Assembly: GCF_011065895.1 (NCBI RefSeq)
Contig: NZ_JAALCR010000028.1
Coordinates: forward strand, 16,595-80,594
Direction: 5' to 3'
Length of the DNA: 64,000 bases
From: Paludisphaera rhizosphaerae
GTDB taxonomy: Bacteria > Planctomycetota > Planctomycetia > Isosphaerales > Isosphaeraceae
Shown: piece by piece, positions 24,897 to 34,634 of the stretch
Layout of the letters: each line of letters opens with the position of its first letter
Numbering within the stretch: position 1 is the first letter of the stretch
Notes under the pieces: model-generated
The model's input: the letters and a program-made list of their open reading frames with translations, nothing else
The model's database searches: none
Told to the model about the DNA's origin: nothing
Translations under genes and position numbers: made by a program

Positions 24897-26069
24897 TCAC
24901 TCCCCCAATCGATCCAGCGCCTGCTCCAAATCCGACCGAAGATCCCGCACGTCCTCAATCCCCACGCTCAGTCGGACAAGCCCGTCGTCCACGCCGCGCG
25001 CAGCGCGCACTTCGGCCGGGATGCTGGCGTGGGTCATGGTCGCCGGGTGCGAGATCAAGGACTCTACGCCCCCCAGGCTCTCGGCCAGGCTGAACAGTCG
25101 GGTGGAGGTCAACAGTTTCCGCGCCGCGGGCCCGCCCCCCTGGAGCCGGATGCTGATCATGCCTCCGTACCCGTTCATCTGCCGGCCCGCCAGGGAGTGG
25201 CCGAGGTGCTTGAACAGGCCCGGATAGTAGACGCGTTCGATCTCCCGCCGCGACTCCAGCCAGGACGCCAGCTCGATGGCGTTGGCGTTGTGCCGCTCCA
25301 TGCGGACGGCCAGCGTTTTCAGACCCCGAAGCGTCAGCCAGGCGTCGAACGGGCCAGGGACGCCGCCGGCCGCGTTCTGGTAGAACTTGATCGGCTCCAG
25401 CAGATTTTTCGGCCCCATGACGGCCCCGCCGACGACATCGGAGTGGCCGCCGATGTATTTGGTCGTGCTGTGGACGACGAGATCGGCCCCGAACCGAATC
25501 GGCTGCTGGATGTAGGGCGAGGCGAACGTGTTGTCCACCGCCAAAATCGCCCCCGCCTCATGGGCCACCCGCGCGACGCCTTCGATGTCCAGAATCTGGA
25601 GCAGCGGGTTCGTGGGAGTCTCGATCCAGATCATCCGCGTCTTCGAGGTCGTCAGCGACTTGAACGCGTCGGGTGCGGAATCCTCCGTGTATCGCGGGAT
25701 AATCCCCATCGGCCGGCAGACGCGTTCCAGCAGGCGATAGGTGCCCCCGTAGAGGTCGGCTGAGGCGACGATCTCATCGCCGGGCCGAAGCGTCGAGAGA
25801 ACTGCCGTTGAGGCGGCCAGGCCCGAAGCAAACGCCAACGCCTGCTCGGCCCCTTCGAGCGAGGCCAGGCAGGTTTCAAGCGCCGCGCGGGTCGGGTTGC
25901 CGCTGCGGGAGTACTCGTATCCCTTGTGGCTGCCCGGGGCCTCCTGGGTGAACGTGGAGGTCGCGTAGATCGGCACAACCGTCGCGCCGGTGGTCGGGTC
26001 GGCCTCCTGGCCGACGTGGATGGCCCTGGTGGCAAAGCCCAAAGTCGTCTTGGTCGATTCCTGGCTCAT
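24897..26069 (-). CDS. Cystathionine gamma-lyase/gamma-synthase family PLP enzyme
   Basis: The 390-residue enzyme belongs to the Cys/Met-metabolism PLP family. Visible features are YSRSGNPTR (53-61), the substrate-side ASADLYGGTYRL, the PLP-pocket IETPTNP and AVDNTF, and Schiff-base Lys204 in HSTTKYIGGHSD. It ends with the SLGGVESLISHPATMTHAS block. The gene starts 14 bases after a cystathionine beta-synthase gene, so cystathionine gamma-lyase in reverse transsulfuration (homocysteine sulphur to cysteine) is the preferred role. Gamma-synthase activity cannot be excluded from sequence. Confidence 0.9.
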   Translation of the reverse strand: MSQESTKTTLGFATRAIHVGQEADPTTGATVVPIYATSTFTQEAPGSHKGYEYSRSGNPTRAALETCLASLEGAEQALAFASGLAASTAVLSTLRPGDEIVASADLYGGTYRLLERVCRPMGIIPRYTEDSAPDAFKSLTTSKTRMIWIETPTNPLLQILDIEGVARVAHEAGAILAVDNTFASPYIQQPIRFGADLVVHSTTKYIGGHSDVVGGAVMGPKNLLEPIKFYQNAAGGVPGPFDAWLTLRGLKTLAVRMERHNANAIELASWLESRREIERVYYPGLFKHLGHSLAGRQMNGYGGMISIRLQGGGPAARKLLTSTRLFSLAESLGGVESLISHPATMTHASIPAEVRAARGVDDGLVRLSVGIEDVRDLRSDLEQALDRLGE

Positions 26070-26083
26070 CGGACGAGGCTCCG

Positions 26084-27433
26084 TCAGGGCTTGCCGTTGC
26101 GGTTCCAGTATTGAACGAGGTCGATCCGCGTGACGATGTCCACGACCGCCCCCTCGGCGACGGCCAGAACCCCCGTGTTGCCGGCGAGCAGCAGACGATA
26201 CGCCTCGTCGAGATTCGTCGACACGTCGAGTTGGGGCAGGGGACGGGCCATCACCTCGCCCACCTTGACTTTCGAAGGGTCCCGGCGATCGTGGAGAATC
26301 CGGGCGACGGTCACCTCCTGGATGCTTCCGACCGCCACGCCGTGGCTCACGACCGGCAGTTGCGAGATCCCCGCCTGCTGCATGGCGTCGACGGCCTCGC
26401 GCACGGTGGTCTCAGGCGCGACAGCGGTCAGCGTCCGAGGGCCGCGGTGGCGGAGCAGGTCGCCGATCGAATCCCGAGGCGCTTCCTCCCAGGCCAGGCC
26501 GGCTTCCGTCAGCCACTGGTCGTCAAAGAACTTGCTGAGGTAGTTACGTCCGGTGTCCGGGCAAAGTGCGACGACCAGGTCGTCGGCCGTCAGTCGGCGG
26601 GCGTACCGCAGGGCCGCCGCGACGGCCGTGCCGCTGGAGCCGCCGACGAGCATCCCCTCCTTGCGGGCGAGTTGCCGGGCGACGTGGAAGGCCTCAGCAT
26701 CTCCCACGCGGACCCACTCGTCGACGACATGGCTGTTGAGCGTCTTGGGGACGAAGTCCTCGCCGATCCCTTCCACCTTCCACGGCTTCGGCGAGTCGCC
26801 CGAGAGGACCGAGCCCTCGGGGTCGGCCCCAACGATCCGGATGTCGGGGTTCTTCTCCTTGAGATACTTGCCGACGCCGGAGATCGTTCCGCCGGTCCCC
26901 GCGCCGGCGACGAACGCGGTGATCCGGCCGCCGCTCTGCTCCCAGATCTCGGGCCCGGTGGTCCGGTAGTGGACGTCCGGGTTGGCGAGATTCGCGAACT
27001 GGTTGGGACGCCAGGCGTCGGGGATCTCGCGGGCCAGCCGGTCGGCGACGCCGTTGTAACTCTCCGGCGAGTCGGGCGGGACGGCCGTCGGGGTGACGAC
27101 GATCTCCGCCCCATAGGCGGTCAGCAGACGGATCTTCTCCGCGCTCATCTTGTCCGGCAGGACGAAGATGCAGCGGTATCCCTTGACTGCCCCGGCCATC
27201 GCCAGACCGACGCCCGTGTTGCCGGCGGTCGCCTCGATGATCGTCCCGCCCGGCCGGAGGTTCCCACGCCGTTCGGCCTCCTCGATCATCGCCAGGCCGA
27301 CGCGATCCTTGATGCTGCCGCCGGGGTTCAACGATTCCAGTTTGACCGCGACCGTCGCCGCCAGCCCCTCGGCGAGCCTGCGCAACGGAACGAGCGGCGT
27401 CCGACCGACGAAATCCAGGATACTTCCCTGCAT
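26084..27433 (-). CDS. Cystathionine beta-synthase with C-terminal CBS-domain pair
   Basis: The 449-residue fold-type II PLP enzyme has Lys42 in NPGGSIKDR as the Schiff-base residue. The EATAGNTG loop (68-75) binds substrate, and the GAGTGGTISG phosphate-binding loop follows. Residues about 330-449 are two CBS motifs (TVREAVDAMQQAGISQLPVV and LDEAYRLLLAGNTGVLAV), a regulatory module found in cystathionine beta-synthases but not in cysteine synthases. It is cotranscribed with the downstream gamma-lyase-like gene. The domain order and partner support condensation of serine with homocysteine. There is no N-terminal heme domain. Confidence 0.9.
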   Translation of the reverse strand: MQGSILDFVGRTPLVPLRRLAEGLAATVAVKLESLNPGGSIKDRVGLAMIEEAERRGNLRPGGTIIEATAGNTGVGLAMAGAVKGYRCIFVLPDKMSAEKIRLLTAYGAEIVVTPTAVPPDSPESYNGVADRLAREIPDAWRPNQFANLANPDVHYRTTGPEIWEQSGGRITAFVAGAGTGGTISGVGKYLKEKNPDIRIVGADPEGSVLSGDSPKPWKVEGIGEDFVPKTLNSHVVDEWVRVGDAEAFHVARQLARKEGMLVGGSSGTAVAAALRYARRLTADDLVVALCPDTGRNYLSKFFDDQWLTEAGLAWEEAPRDSIGDLLRHRGPRTLTAVAPETTVREAVDAMQQAGISQLPVVSHGVAVGSIQEVTVARILHDRRDPSKVKVGEVMARPLPQLDVSTNLDEAYRLLLAGNTGVLAVAEGAVVDIVTRIDLVQYWNRNGKP

Positions 27434-27606
27434 GGTGGTCCCTCCTGAGCCCGCCCACCGATCCAGGGCCGCGGCGTCGCGACCGCACCTATCGGCATTC
27501 TAGCACCCACCACGAATTCGGCGAGGCCGAGACCGGGCGATCGGCCTTCTGTCACAACTGTCGAGTTGCAAGTTTTGGATCTCGACCCAGACTCCAGGTT
27601 TTGGGA

Positions 27607-27828
27607 ATGCATCTGGGGAGGTTCCGTAGATCCCCCGCCACTCTGGAAGACCTCGCCCACATCAAAGGCAAGGCCGAGTTAATCGACGGTCGGATCGTCT
27701 ACCTTCCGCTCGCCTGCCACGGGTCAGGTAGGACGACGAGACGAATCCTCCACAGCCCTGGCGACCATGCCGACGCCGAGCCCGCCGTCCCAGGCTGGCG
27801 CATGGACGTGGACCATATCTTCGCCTGA
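27607..27828 (+). pseudogene. Uma2-family gene remnant with internal deletion
   Basis: The short frame (73 residues) joins an Uma2-like N-terminal segment (ATLEDLAHIKGKAELIDGRI) to a typical Uma2 C-terminus (EPAVPGWRMDVDHIFA). The roughly 110 residues that should carry the nuclease-like core are missing. This is best explained by an internal deletion of a Uma2 gene. It is not obviously related in detail to the intact Uma2 copy at 14216-14866, which has a different N-terminus. It could also be a small real gene, but the active-site region is absent. Confidence 0.55.
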
Positions 27829-28334
27829 TTGATCAGGACCGGCTCCAGCGAGCGCCTCCTCAAATCTCATGTTCTCGACGTACGGCCGCCCTGTCACCAC
27901 CTCGCGGAAGCCGCCGAAAAACGCCTGCCAACCGACGCATCAGGTCGAAAAAAGCTCGATCTCAGCACCGAGAATGTCGCTTTACAGCGACATGATTGAT
28001 TTTTTGATTCCTAAATGTGACTTCCTTAGTCACCATATTCATCTATGGATTGGCGGACGACGTGACTGTCGGTTAGTCTCGCGATCCTACTCATGACTGA
28101 ACAGTTTTTTCTAACGCGCCCTCTCCATCCCGAAGTTGCATCGAGGTCGAGCTTCGGGCTTCCATGTCGACGAAGAATCGATGCCGTTGGACGCGATAGG
28201 TCGGCGACGAAGACAGACGCCAACCAGGAGAAACGCGGCCTTCTTCTTTCGGCCGCGGCGTTCAGCGGGTCTCCCCGCAGCCCCATTAGATTGGACCGAC
28301 AACGCCCTAGGTCGACCCAGGAGTTCCCCTTTCC
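27829..28334. other. Gene-free interval with an AT-rich patch
   Basis: No supported gene lies here. The part from about 27950 to 28110 is visibly richer in A and T than the rest of the window, with runs such as GATTGATTTTTTGATTCC and a small hairpin at 27975-27992. A further hairpin (CGCGGCC at 28234-28240 with GGCCGCG at 28251-28257) lies upstream of the FkbM gene. The AT-rich patch may hold its promoter or be a trace of inserted DNA. Confidence 0.45.
27975..27992. terminator. Small hairpin followed by T-rich sequence
   Basis: TGTCGCT and AGCGACA form a 7-bp perfect stem with a four-base loop. On the plus strand a T-rich stretch with a run of six T follows within about 13 bases. It lies 147 bp after the Uma2 remnant and could be an intrinsic terminator or an operator-like palindrome. 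Confidence 0.35.
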
Positions 28335-29348
28335 ATGCAGTTCATCCACCAGATCATCCGCCCGTGGATTAGACATGAACTCCCAGGATGGGGAAAACTC
28401 TACAGCAGGTTTATCGAGGGTCCGCGTTACCGCGAGCGGTGGGGTGAGGAAGGCCGTCGCATAATTCGGGGCAAGCTGCACGGATATACGATGGAGCTTG
28501 ACCTGGGCCAGTGGTCTGATCGGCTGACTTACTTCCTGGGCCGCTTCTACGATCAGGAGATGCAGCTTCTGGCGATCGGCGTACTTCAGCCCGGCGACCG
28601 ATTCGTCGACGTCGGTGCGAACGTCGGCATGGTCTCACTGCTCGCAGCCAGCCGCGTGGGCGCGACCGGCCTTGTAGACTCCGTCGAGCCCAACCCCACC
28701 TGCGTCGAACGACTCCGGTCGGCCGTCGATCGAAACCACATCTCTCATCTCCACGTCCATCCCTGCGCAGCCGCCGACGTCGAGACCGAGATGACCCTGT
28801 TCATCCCCAAGTTCAGCGGCGAGGAGGCGAGCCTCGCTGCATTCGACGTCGCGGAGAACGACGATCGATACGAACGCGTCTGCGTTAAGGTCCGGCCCGT
28901 TGAAGCGATGCTGGCGCACGACCCGAGACCGCCGATCCTGGTCAAAATCGACGTCGAGGGCTATGAATGCTCGGCCGTCCGCGGAATGGCCGACATGCTC
29001 CGCCAGGCGAGGCCCCTCGTGGCTACCGAGATCGCCGCGGATCATCTTGGACGGGCGGGTTGCACGCCCGCCGATCTCATCAGCCTGATGAAAAGTCTGG
29101 GCTACACGGGCTGGACGATCGGCTCTCAACGCGCCGGGATCGAGCGGGAGTTCAATCTCACCACCATCGATCCGTCCGCGACCTTCTACAACGCCCTCTG
29201 GATCCCCACCGGCGGTCCCGGACTGGCCCGCTTCAATGAGAGCTTCCCCGATCTCGCCCGCCGAATCGGAACCGTCCCTCCCGTTCCCGCCGACTCCTTC
29301 GCCAGACCTCGCACGTCGCCCCAAGGATCGGTCTCTCAACTGAATTGA
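28335..29348 (+). CDS. FkbM-family SAM-dependent methyltransferase
   Basis: The 337-residue protein has the class I SAM-binding motif FVDVGANVGMVSLLAA, acidic loop VEPNPTCVERL, and the FkbM-characteristic ILVKIDVEGYECSAVRGM strand with its Asp-Val-Glu-Gly signature. FkbM enzymes methylate hydroxyl groups of sugars or secondary metabolites. The N-terminal 80 residues are typical of family members that act on surface glycans. The ATG at 28335 follows AGGAG. No glycan gene is adjacent, so the substrate is unknown. The C-terminus after about residue 300 is probably disordered. Confidence 0.87.
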   Translation: MQFIHQIIRPWIRHELPGWGKLYSRFIEGPRYRERWGEEGRRIIRGKLHGYTMELDLGQWSDRLTYFLGRFYDQEMQLLAIGVLQPGDRFVDVGANVGMVSLLAASRVGATGLVDSVEPNPTCVERLRSAVDRNHISHLHVHPCAAADVETEMTLFIPKFSGEEASLAAFDVAENDDRYERVCVKVRPVEAMLAHDPRPPILVKIDVEGYECSAVRGMADMLRQARPLVATEIAADHLGRAGCTPADLISLMKSLGYTGWTIGSQRAGIEREFNLTTIDPSATFYNALWIPTGGPGLARFNESFPDLARRIGTVPPVPADSFARPRTSPQGSVSQLN

Positions 29349-29792
29349 CCGCCGATCGCGAGAATCGGCCCCCCGTCAGCCTGCGAGAACCGCAGCGGCG
29401 TTCCCGCAGGCTATCGGCGCGCGCTCTGAAAACCGCCCACAGTCTCGCAGAATCGTTACGACCGACCCCGCCGCTTCCGACGACTCGACTAGATTCCCGT
29501 TCCGTCCCCCTGAATTGGGAATCCGGGACCATGGTCTCTTCAGACAGGACTCTCGGCGGCCGTTCGCTCAGAGTCGGTCGACGGAAGAGCCGGTCGGAAG
29601 CGTGCGTGGTGAGAAATGGTCGGACGAACCCATTCCCGGAAGACCGCTTTCGACCCTAGAGCGTTGAGGACAAATGGGTTGCGTCGAACGGGTTCGATCC
29701 GCCTGCTCGACGAAGGAAGCCATTTCGAAGTGACGACGGCCGGCGACCTTCAAGAGACCGCCGGCCGCCGGGGATGTCGATCGGGGGTCGGG
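29349..29792. other. Gene-free interval after the FkbM gene
   Basis: The 444 bp hold no frame with protein-like features. A hairpin at 29380-29410 is listed separately, and a weaker 6-bp stem (29351-29356 with 29364-29369) follows the stop codon directly. The sequence GAACCCATT near 29630 is mirrored by AATGGGTT near 29673, a short inverted repeat of unknown meaning. Confidence 0.4.
29380..29410 (+). terminator. Hairpin downstream of the FkbM gene
   Basis: CCTGCGAGAAC (29380-29390) pairs with GTTCCCGCAGG (29400-29410), with one mismatch and a nine-base loop, 31 bases after the stop. It lacks a clear T-run, so termination would need to tolerate that; the position favours a terminator role. 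Confidence 0.4.
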
Positions 29793-30809
29793 TCAGGGGG
29801 CGGCGTGGATCGTCGCGGTGAGGTCGAGCGGGGGCTCGCCGGGGACGTCGGTGGAGACGCGGAAGATGCGCCGGAGGTCGCCGCGGGTGGTTCCGTCCTC
29901 AGGCTTGTAGGCGACGGTCAGGATGTGCATGGTCTTGCGCTGGCCGTCGAGCGGGGCGACCGAGAAGCCGTCGCCGGCTCCGTCGACCGCCGTGATGGCG
30001 AACGGCTGAGACGACCGGATGATGAACTTGCCCTGCTTGGCCTCGGCCGAGGTCGCCTCGCCCATCGCCAGCAGCGAGGGGGACGCGGTCAGGTCGCCGC
30101 GGACCCAGCCGGTGACCATCACGGGGATGCTGCGGGTCTCGCGGTCGTTGCTCAGAAGCTGGATCTCGTCCCGGAGCGGCCCGGCGGGGGCGTCGGGCTT
30201 GATGCCGACGTCCAGTCGGTACTGCACCGCGCCGGAGGGCTCGCGCTTGGTCTCAACGAGTTGGGCGGTGATCGCCCGGCTGGCGGAGACCATCCGCTCG
30301 AACCGCCAATTCGCCCCGTTGATCCGGTCGATCGTGATCGACTGGGTCGCCGACTGACCCTTCACCACGGTGCCGAAGTCGACGGAGCCTGGATTCAGGA
30401 CGATGTCGGCCAGGATGTGCGAGGTGACGTGCAACCGGACCTCAGCCTCGCGCCCGCTGGCCGTGACGAGGGTCACGAACAGGATCGTGGACTTCTCGCC
30501 CAGGAAATTGCGGGTGTCCATCTGGGCCTCGACGGTCGCCGACTGGCCCGGGTTGACCACCGACGCGCTCGCCTGGCCGCTGGTGCAGCCGCACGAGGGA
30601 CGAAGGTTCAGAATCGTCACCGGCTCGCCCATCCGGTTGATCAGCGTGAACTCGTGCTTGACCTTCGCGCCGCGCGGGACCGGGCCGAAGTGGTGCGAAC
30701 GCTCGACGAAGAGGGAGTCCGCCCAGTTCGCCGCGTGGACCGTCGCCGGCCCGACCAGCCATACCGCCAGGCAGCCCGTCAGGGCCGCGATCATCCTGCG
30801 CCGAGTCAT
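29793..30809 (-). CDS. Exported DUF1573-domain protein
   Basis: The 338-residue protein starts with a signal peptide (RRRMIAALTGCLAVWLVGPATVHA). The DUF1573 domain follows, with its FGPVPRGAKVKHEFTLIN strand and the conserved cysteine pair in RPSCGCTSG. The remaining beta-sandwich (ASH/MSP-like) part contains a second repeat (VDFGTVVKGQSATQSITI). DUF1573 proteins are common in planctomycetes and Bacteroidetes, and their function is unknown. The start at 30809 has AGGAGGCGAC immediately upstream; the frame continues upstream without secretion features. It is divergent from the Rieske oxygenase gene across 288 bp. Confidence 0.85.
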   Translation of the reverse strand: MTRRRMIAALTGCLAVWLVGPATVHAANWADSLFVERSHHFGPVPRGAKVKHEFTLINRMGEPVTILNLRPSCGCTSGQASASVVNPGQSATVEAQMDTRNFLGEKSTILFVTLVTASGREAEVRLHVTSHILADIVLNPGSVDFGTVVKGQSATQSITIDRINGANWRFERMVSASRAITAQLVETKREPSGAVQYRLDVGIKPDAPAGPLRDEIQLLSNDRETRSIPVMVTGWVRGDLTASPSLLAMGEATSAEAKQGKFIIRSSQPFAITAVDGAGDGFSVAPLDGQRKTMHILTVAYKPEDGTTRGDLRRIFRVSTDVPGEPPLDLTATIHAAP

Positions 30810-31097
30810 CGTCGCCTCCTGCGATCCCTTCTCTCCACGAATCGACCGAGGGCGCTGCATCCTGTCCCTCGCGACACCCACCTTATCGGCCGGTTCCACC
30901 CGTTCCATCCATCGTGCGACGTACCGCCGTCGCACCATTTTCTCCAGACCTCCGCATCATGACGAATAATCGGCCTGTAGCGATCGACCGGGTCGTCTGG
31001 CAATCCTTGTCGCCTTCTTCATGAAGCCGTCTTACGATGAGACCCCGTCGGCGCGAAGTGCGACCGACGGGGCCGCCGCGACCCAGGATCCCACCCC

Positions 31098-32219
31098 ATG
31101 CCCCCCGCCGAAAAGCCTCGCCCCCCATTGCCGGCCGACGCATTGAGTTTGCCGGCCCGGTTTTACGTCGACGAGGCTCATTACGCGGCCGAACTGGAGC
31201 GGCTGTTTCTGGCCCGCTGGTTCTACGCCGGCCGCGAGGCGGAAATCCCGCGCCGGGGGGAATACGTCCTCCGCGAGGTGGGCGATGAGAGTCTGATCGT
31301 GACCCGGTCGGACGACGCCCGCATCCGGGCCTTCTTCAACGTCTGCCGGCATCGAGGGACCCGACTCTGCGAGGCCCCCGCGGGGAGTTTCGGCGGGGCG
31401 ATCCGATGCCCCTACCACGCCTGGGCCTACGACCTTTCGGGCCGACTCCTTGGCGCTCCCACGATGGAGCAATGCCCCGACTTCCGGGCCGAGGACTACC
31501 CGCTCATCGAGGCCCGCACGACCGTCTGGGACGGCCACATCTTCCTGAGCCTCGCCGACGACCCGCCGCCGCTCGGCGAGAGGCTCGGGATGCTCGTGGA
31601 CAAGTTCCAGCCCTGGAAGATGGCCGAGATGGTGCTGGCCGAGCGGGTCGTGTACGAGGTCGCCGCCAACTGGAAGCTCATCATCCAGAACTACTCGGAG
31701 TGCCTCCACTGCCCGGGAGTCCACCCGGCGCTCCAGCGGCTCTCCCACTTCCTCAGCGGGGAGAACGTCCAGCCGACGCCCGGGTATCTCGGCGGCAGCA
31801 TGGAACTACGCGACAAGGTTGAGACCCTCTCACGCGACGGCCGATACGTCGGCGCGTGCGTCCCTGGCCTTGCGCAGAACGACCTGCACCAGGTCCACTA
31901 CTACGCGATTCTCCCCAACCTGCTCCTCAGCCTGCACCCAGACTACATGATGACCCACCGGCTTACGCCGAAAGGCGCAGGCCGAACGGAGATCGTCTGC
32001 GAGTGGCATTTCCGCCCCGAATCGGGCGACTCTCCTGAATTCGATCCTCAGAGCGCCATCGAGTTCTGGGACATGACCAACCGCCAGGACTGGCACGTGT
32101 GCGAGCAGATGCAGCTCGGCCTCAAGTCGCGAGCCTACCGCCCGGGACCGTACTCGCCTCGGGAGGATCTCCTGTACGCCTTCGACCGGCTGATCCGAGA
32201 GTCGGAGGAGTCGCGATGA
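31098..32219 (+). CDS. Rieske non-heme iron oxygenase, alpha subunit
   Basis: The 373-residue protein is a ring-hydroxylating-type oxygenase. The Rieske [2Fe-2S] ligands are Cys83-x-His85 in CRH and Cys104-x-x-His107 in CPYH. The catalytic domain has the mononuclear iron region NYSECLHCPGVHP, with likely ligands His204 and His209, a bridging acidic residue Glu201, and a late Asp in FWDMTNRQDW. The sequence resembles choline- or carnitine-type and aromatic Rieske monooxygenases, so the substrate is open. No reductase is adjacent; a small ferredoxin gene converges on it six bases away and could supply electrons, although that would be unusual in opposite orientation. Confidence 0.9.
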   Translation: MPPAEKPRPPLPADALSLPARFYVDEAHYAAELERLFLARWFYAGREAEIPRRGEYVLREVGDESLIVTRSDDARIRAFFNVCRHRGTRLCEAPAGSFGGAIRCPYHAWAYDLSGRLLGAPTMEQCPDFRAEDYPLIEARTTVWDGHIFLSLADDPPPLGERLGMLVDKFQPWKMAEMVLAERVVYEVAANWKLIIQNYSECLHCPGVHPALQRLSHFLSGENVQPTPGYLGGSMELRDKVETLSRDGRYVGACVPGLAQNDLHQVHYYAILPNLLLSLHPDYMMTHRLTPKGAGRTEIVCEWHFRPESGDSPEFDPQSAIEFWDMTNRQDWHVCEQMQLGLKSRAYRPGPYSPREDLLYAFDRLIRESEESR

Positions 32220-32225
32220 CGCGGG

Positions 32226-32429
32226 TCAGCCGTCGCTGCGGATGGCCTCGACGGGGCAGGCCTCGGCGGCCTCGTCGTAGAGTTCGCGCTCCTCGGGGGT
32301 CGCTGGGGCGCGAAGGACCTCGCTGCGGCCTTCCTCCTCGTTGCGGACGAAGAGTTGGGGGGCCGTCTCGTGGCAGAGGTCGCAGTCGATGCAGTCTTCG
32401 TTGATGTAAAAGGGGCCATGTCGGATCAT
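32226..32429 (-). CDS. Single-cluster [4Fe-4S] ferredoxin
   Basis: The 67-residue protein has the cluster motif C-x2-C-x2-C (CIDCDLC) and a distal CPVEAI, fitting one [4Fe-4S] (or [3Fe-4S]) cluster. The acidic composition suits an electron carrier. It resembles the small ferredoxins that serve oxygenases and P450 enzymes. It ends 6 bases from the convergent Rieske oxygenase stop and starts 19 bases left of (downstream in transcription from) the zinc-ribbon membrane gene's stop, so it could be cotranscribed with that gene. Confidence 0.88.
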   Translation of the reverse strand: MIRHGPFYINEDCIDCDLCHETAPQLFVRNEEEGRSEVLRAPATPEERELYDEAAEACPVEAIRSDG

Positions 32430-32447
32430 CGTGGTGCGCCACCAGTT

Positions 32448-33386
32448 TCAACGGGGATCGTCGTCAAGGGCCGGCTTGTAAGCCACGTCTTCCAGGGATT
32501 CGGCCTGAGCCTCCCAGTAGAAGAGAAACAGGACGATGGAGCCGAGAGAGCCGAGGACGCCGAGCAGACTGTCGGCGACCGCTCTGATAATAGGATCGGC
32601 CAGAAGTCCCGTATCGTCGAGAAGCCCTCCCACAACGACCGAGACGAGCCCGATGATGAGGATCACGCCGCCGGCCCCCGCGACGATCCGCCAGGCCCTC
32701 CCGGCGACGAGCCTCGCGCTGCGGCGCCTGGAGTCAAGGATCGGGGAGTGTTCGAGGACGATCACCTCGTCGACGAGGCAGTAGTAGACGTAAAGGATCA
32801 GCGCGGGGATCGCCCCGAGGAGACGAATCACCGGCGGCAGGCCGACCAGGAAAAAGACCACCCCGGCAGACAGGACGAAGAAGGTCGCCACGACGCGCGC
32901 CGCGAAGACCCGCCACCAGGCTTCGACGCCCGCACGGGCGACGTCCTGGAATGTCGATCGACGGCCGGACATCCGCTCGGCCAGCAAGACGATCAGGCCG
33001 GCGGCCGTGATCGGGCCGAAGAAGAGGTCGACGACGAGCTTCATCGGGATCGAGGCCAGAGGGTCGCCGCCCAGGCCTTCGCGCTCGACGATCAACTCAG
33101 CGGCGATGTTCCCGGGAAGGCGAATCATCAGCACGAGCGCGGCGATCACCGGAAGCTGCTCGAAGAGGAGCCGCAGCGCGGTTGCGATCTTCGCGGGCGT
33201 CGTGGGGGGGACGGTCAGCGGCTCAAAGCCGCGTCCCTCGACGTCGGCCGGATGGGCGTCCCGGTCGACGAATTCGGCAGGTTCGCCGACGCGTGCGTCG
33301 CAATACGGGCACGCGCCGGCGGTCGCCTCAAGTCGATCGCGGGTCAAGAGCGCCCGGCATTTCGGGCACTCCCAGTAGCTCCGCAT
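32448..33386 (-). CDS. Zinc-ribbon membrane protein of unknown function
   Basis: The 312-residue protein begins with a zinc ribbon (CPKC at residues 7-10 and CPYC near 26-29). Five or six membrane helices follow (about 78-100, 120-145, 160-185, 190-205, 230-260 and 280-300). The membrane part contains long AL/VVF-type helices and a conserved-looking LVDEVIVLEHSPILDSRRRSA loop. That loop is reminiscent of planctomycete YIP1-like or DUF975-like membrane proteins in which zinc ribbon and helices are joined. I do not recognise a precise family. It precedes the ferredoxin gene on the same strand. Confidence 0.7.
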   Translation of the reverse strand: MRSYWECPKCRALLTRDRLEATAGACPYCDARVGEPAEFVDRDAHPADVEGRGFEPLTVPPTTPAKIATALRLLFEQLPVIAALVLMIRLPGNIAAELIVEREGLGGDPLASIPMKLVVDLFFGPITAAGLIVLLAERMSGRRSTFQDVARAGVEAWWRVFAARVVATFFVLSAGVVFFLVGLPPVIRLLGAIPALILYVYYCLVDEVIVLEHSPILDSRRRSARLVAGRAWRIVAGAGGVILIIGLVSVVVGGLLDDTGLLADPIIRAVADSLLGVLGSLGSIVLFLFYWEAQAESLEDVAYKPALDDDPR

Positions 33387-33404
33387 GGGAAGAAGTCTCG
33401 AAGA

Positions 33405-34484
<1,080 letters not shown>

Positions 34485-34490
34485 TCAACC

Positions 34491-34587
34491 GGGTGGCATG
34501 GCCACGCTGGCGTGGCCATGGACCGGTGCTGGAAGTTCGACGATCCGTCGCCGATCGCATGCCCACGCGAGCGTGGGCATGGCACCC
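34491..34587. repeat. Full-length 97-bp palindromic intergenic element, copy C
   Basis: The ends GGGTGGCATGGCCACG and CGTGGGCATGGCACCC are near-perfect reverse complements. Each half forms its own hairpin, the left on GGCCACGC/GCGTGGCC and the right on CATGCCCACGC/GCGTGGGCATG. The length of 97 bp equals copy B at 11575-11671, while the centres differ. It lies between ilvH and ilvC and might act as a processing or stability hairpin if they share a transcript. Confidence 0.75.
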
Positions 34588-34634
34588 GTTGCGCGACCCT
34601 CGCGAGGAACTCGTTCAGGGTCGCCGGGGGAAAC

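Noticed and set aside
29690..29720. Sequence resembling a tRNA T-arm (GGGTTCGATCC)
   Set aside because: The surrounding bases do not fold into acceptor, D and anticodon arms, so no tRNA is called.
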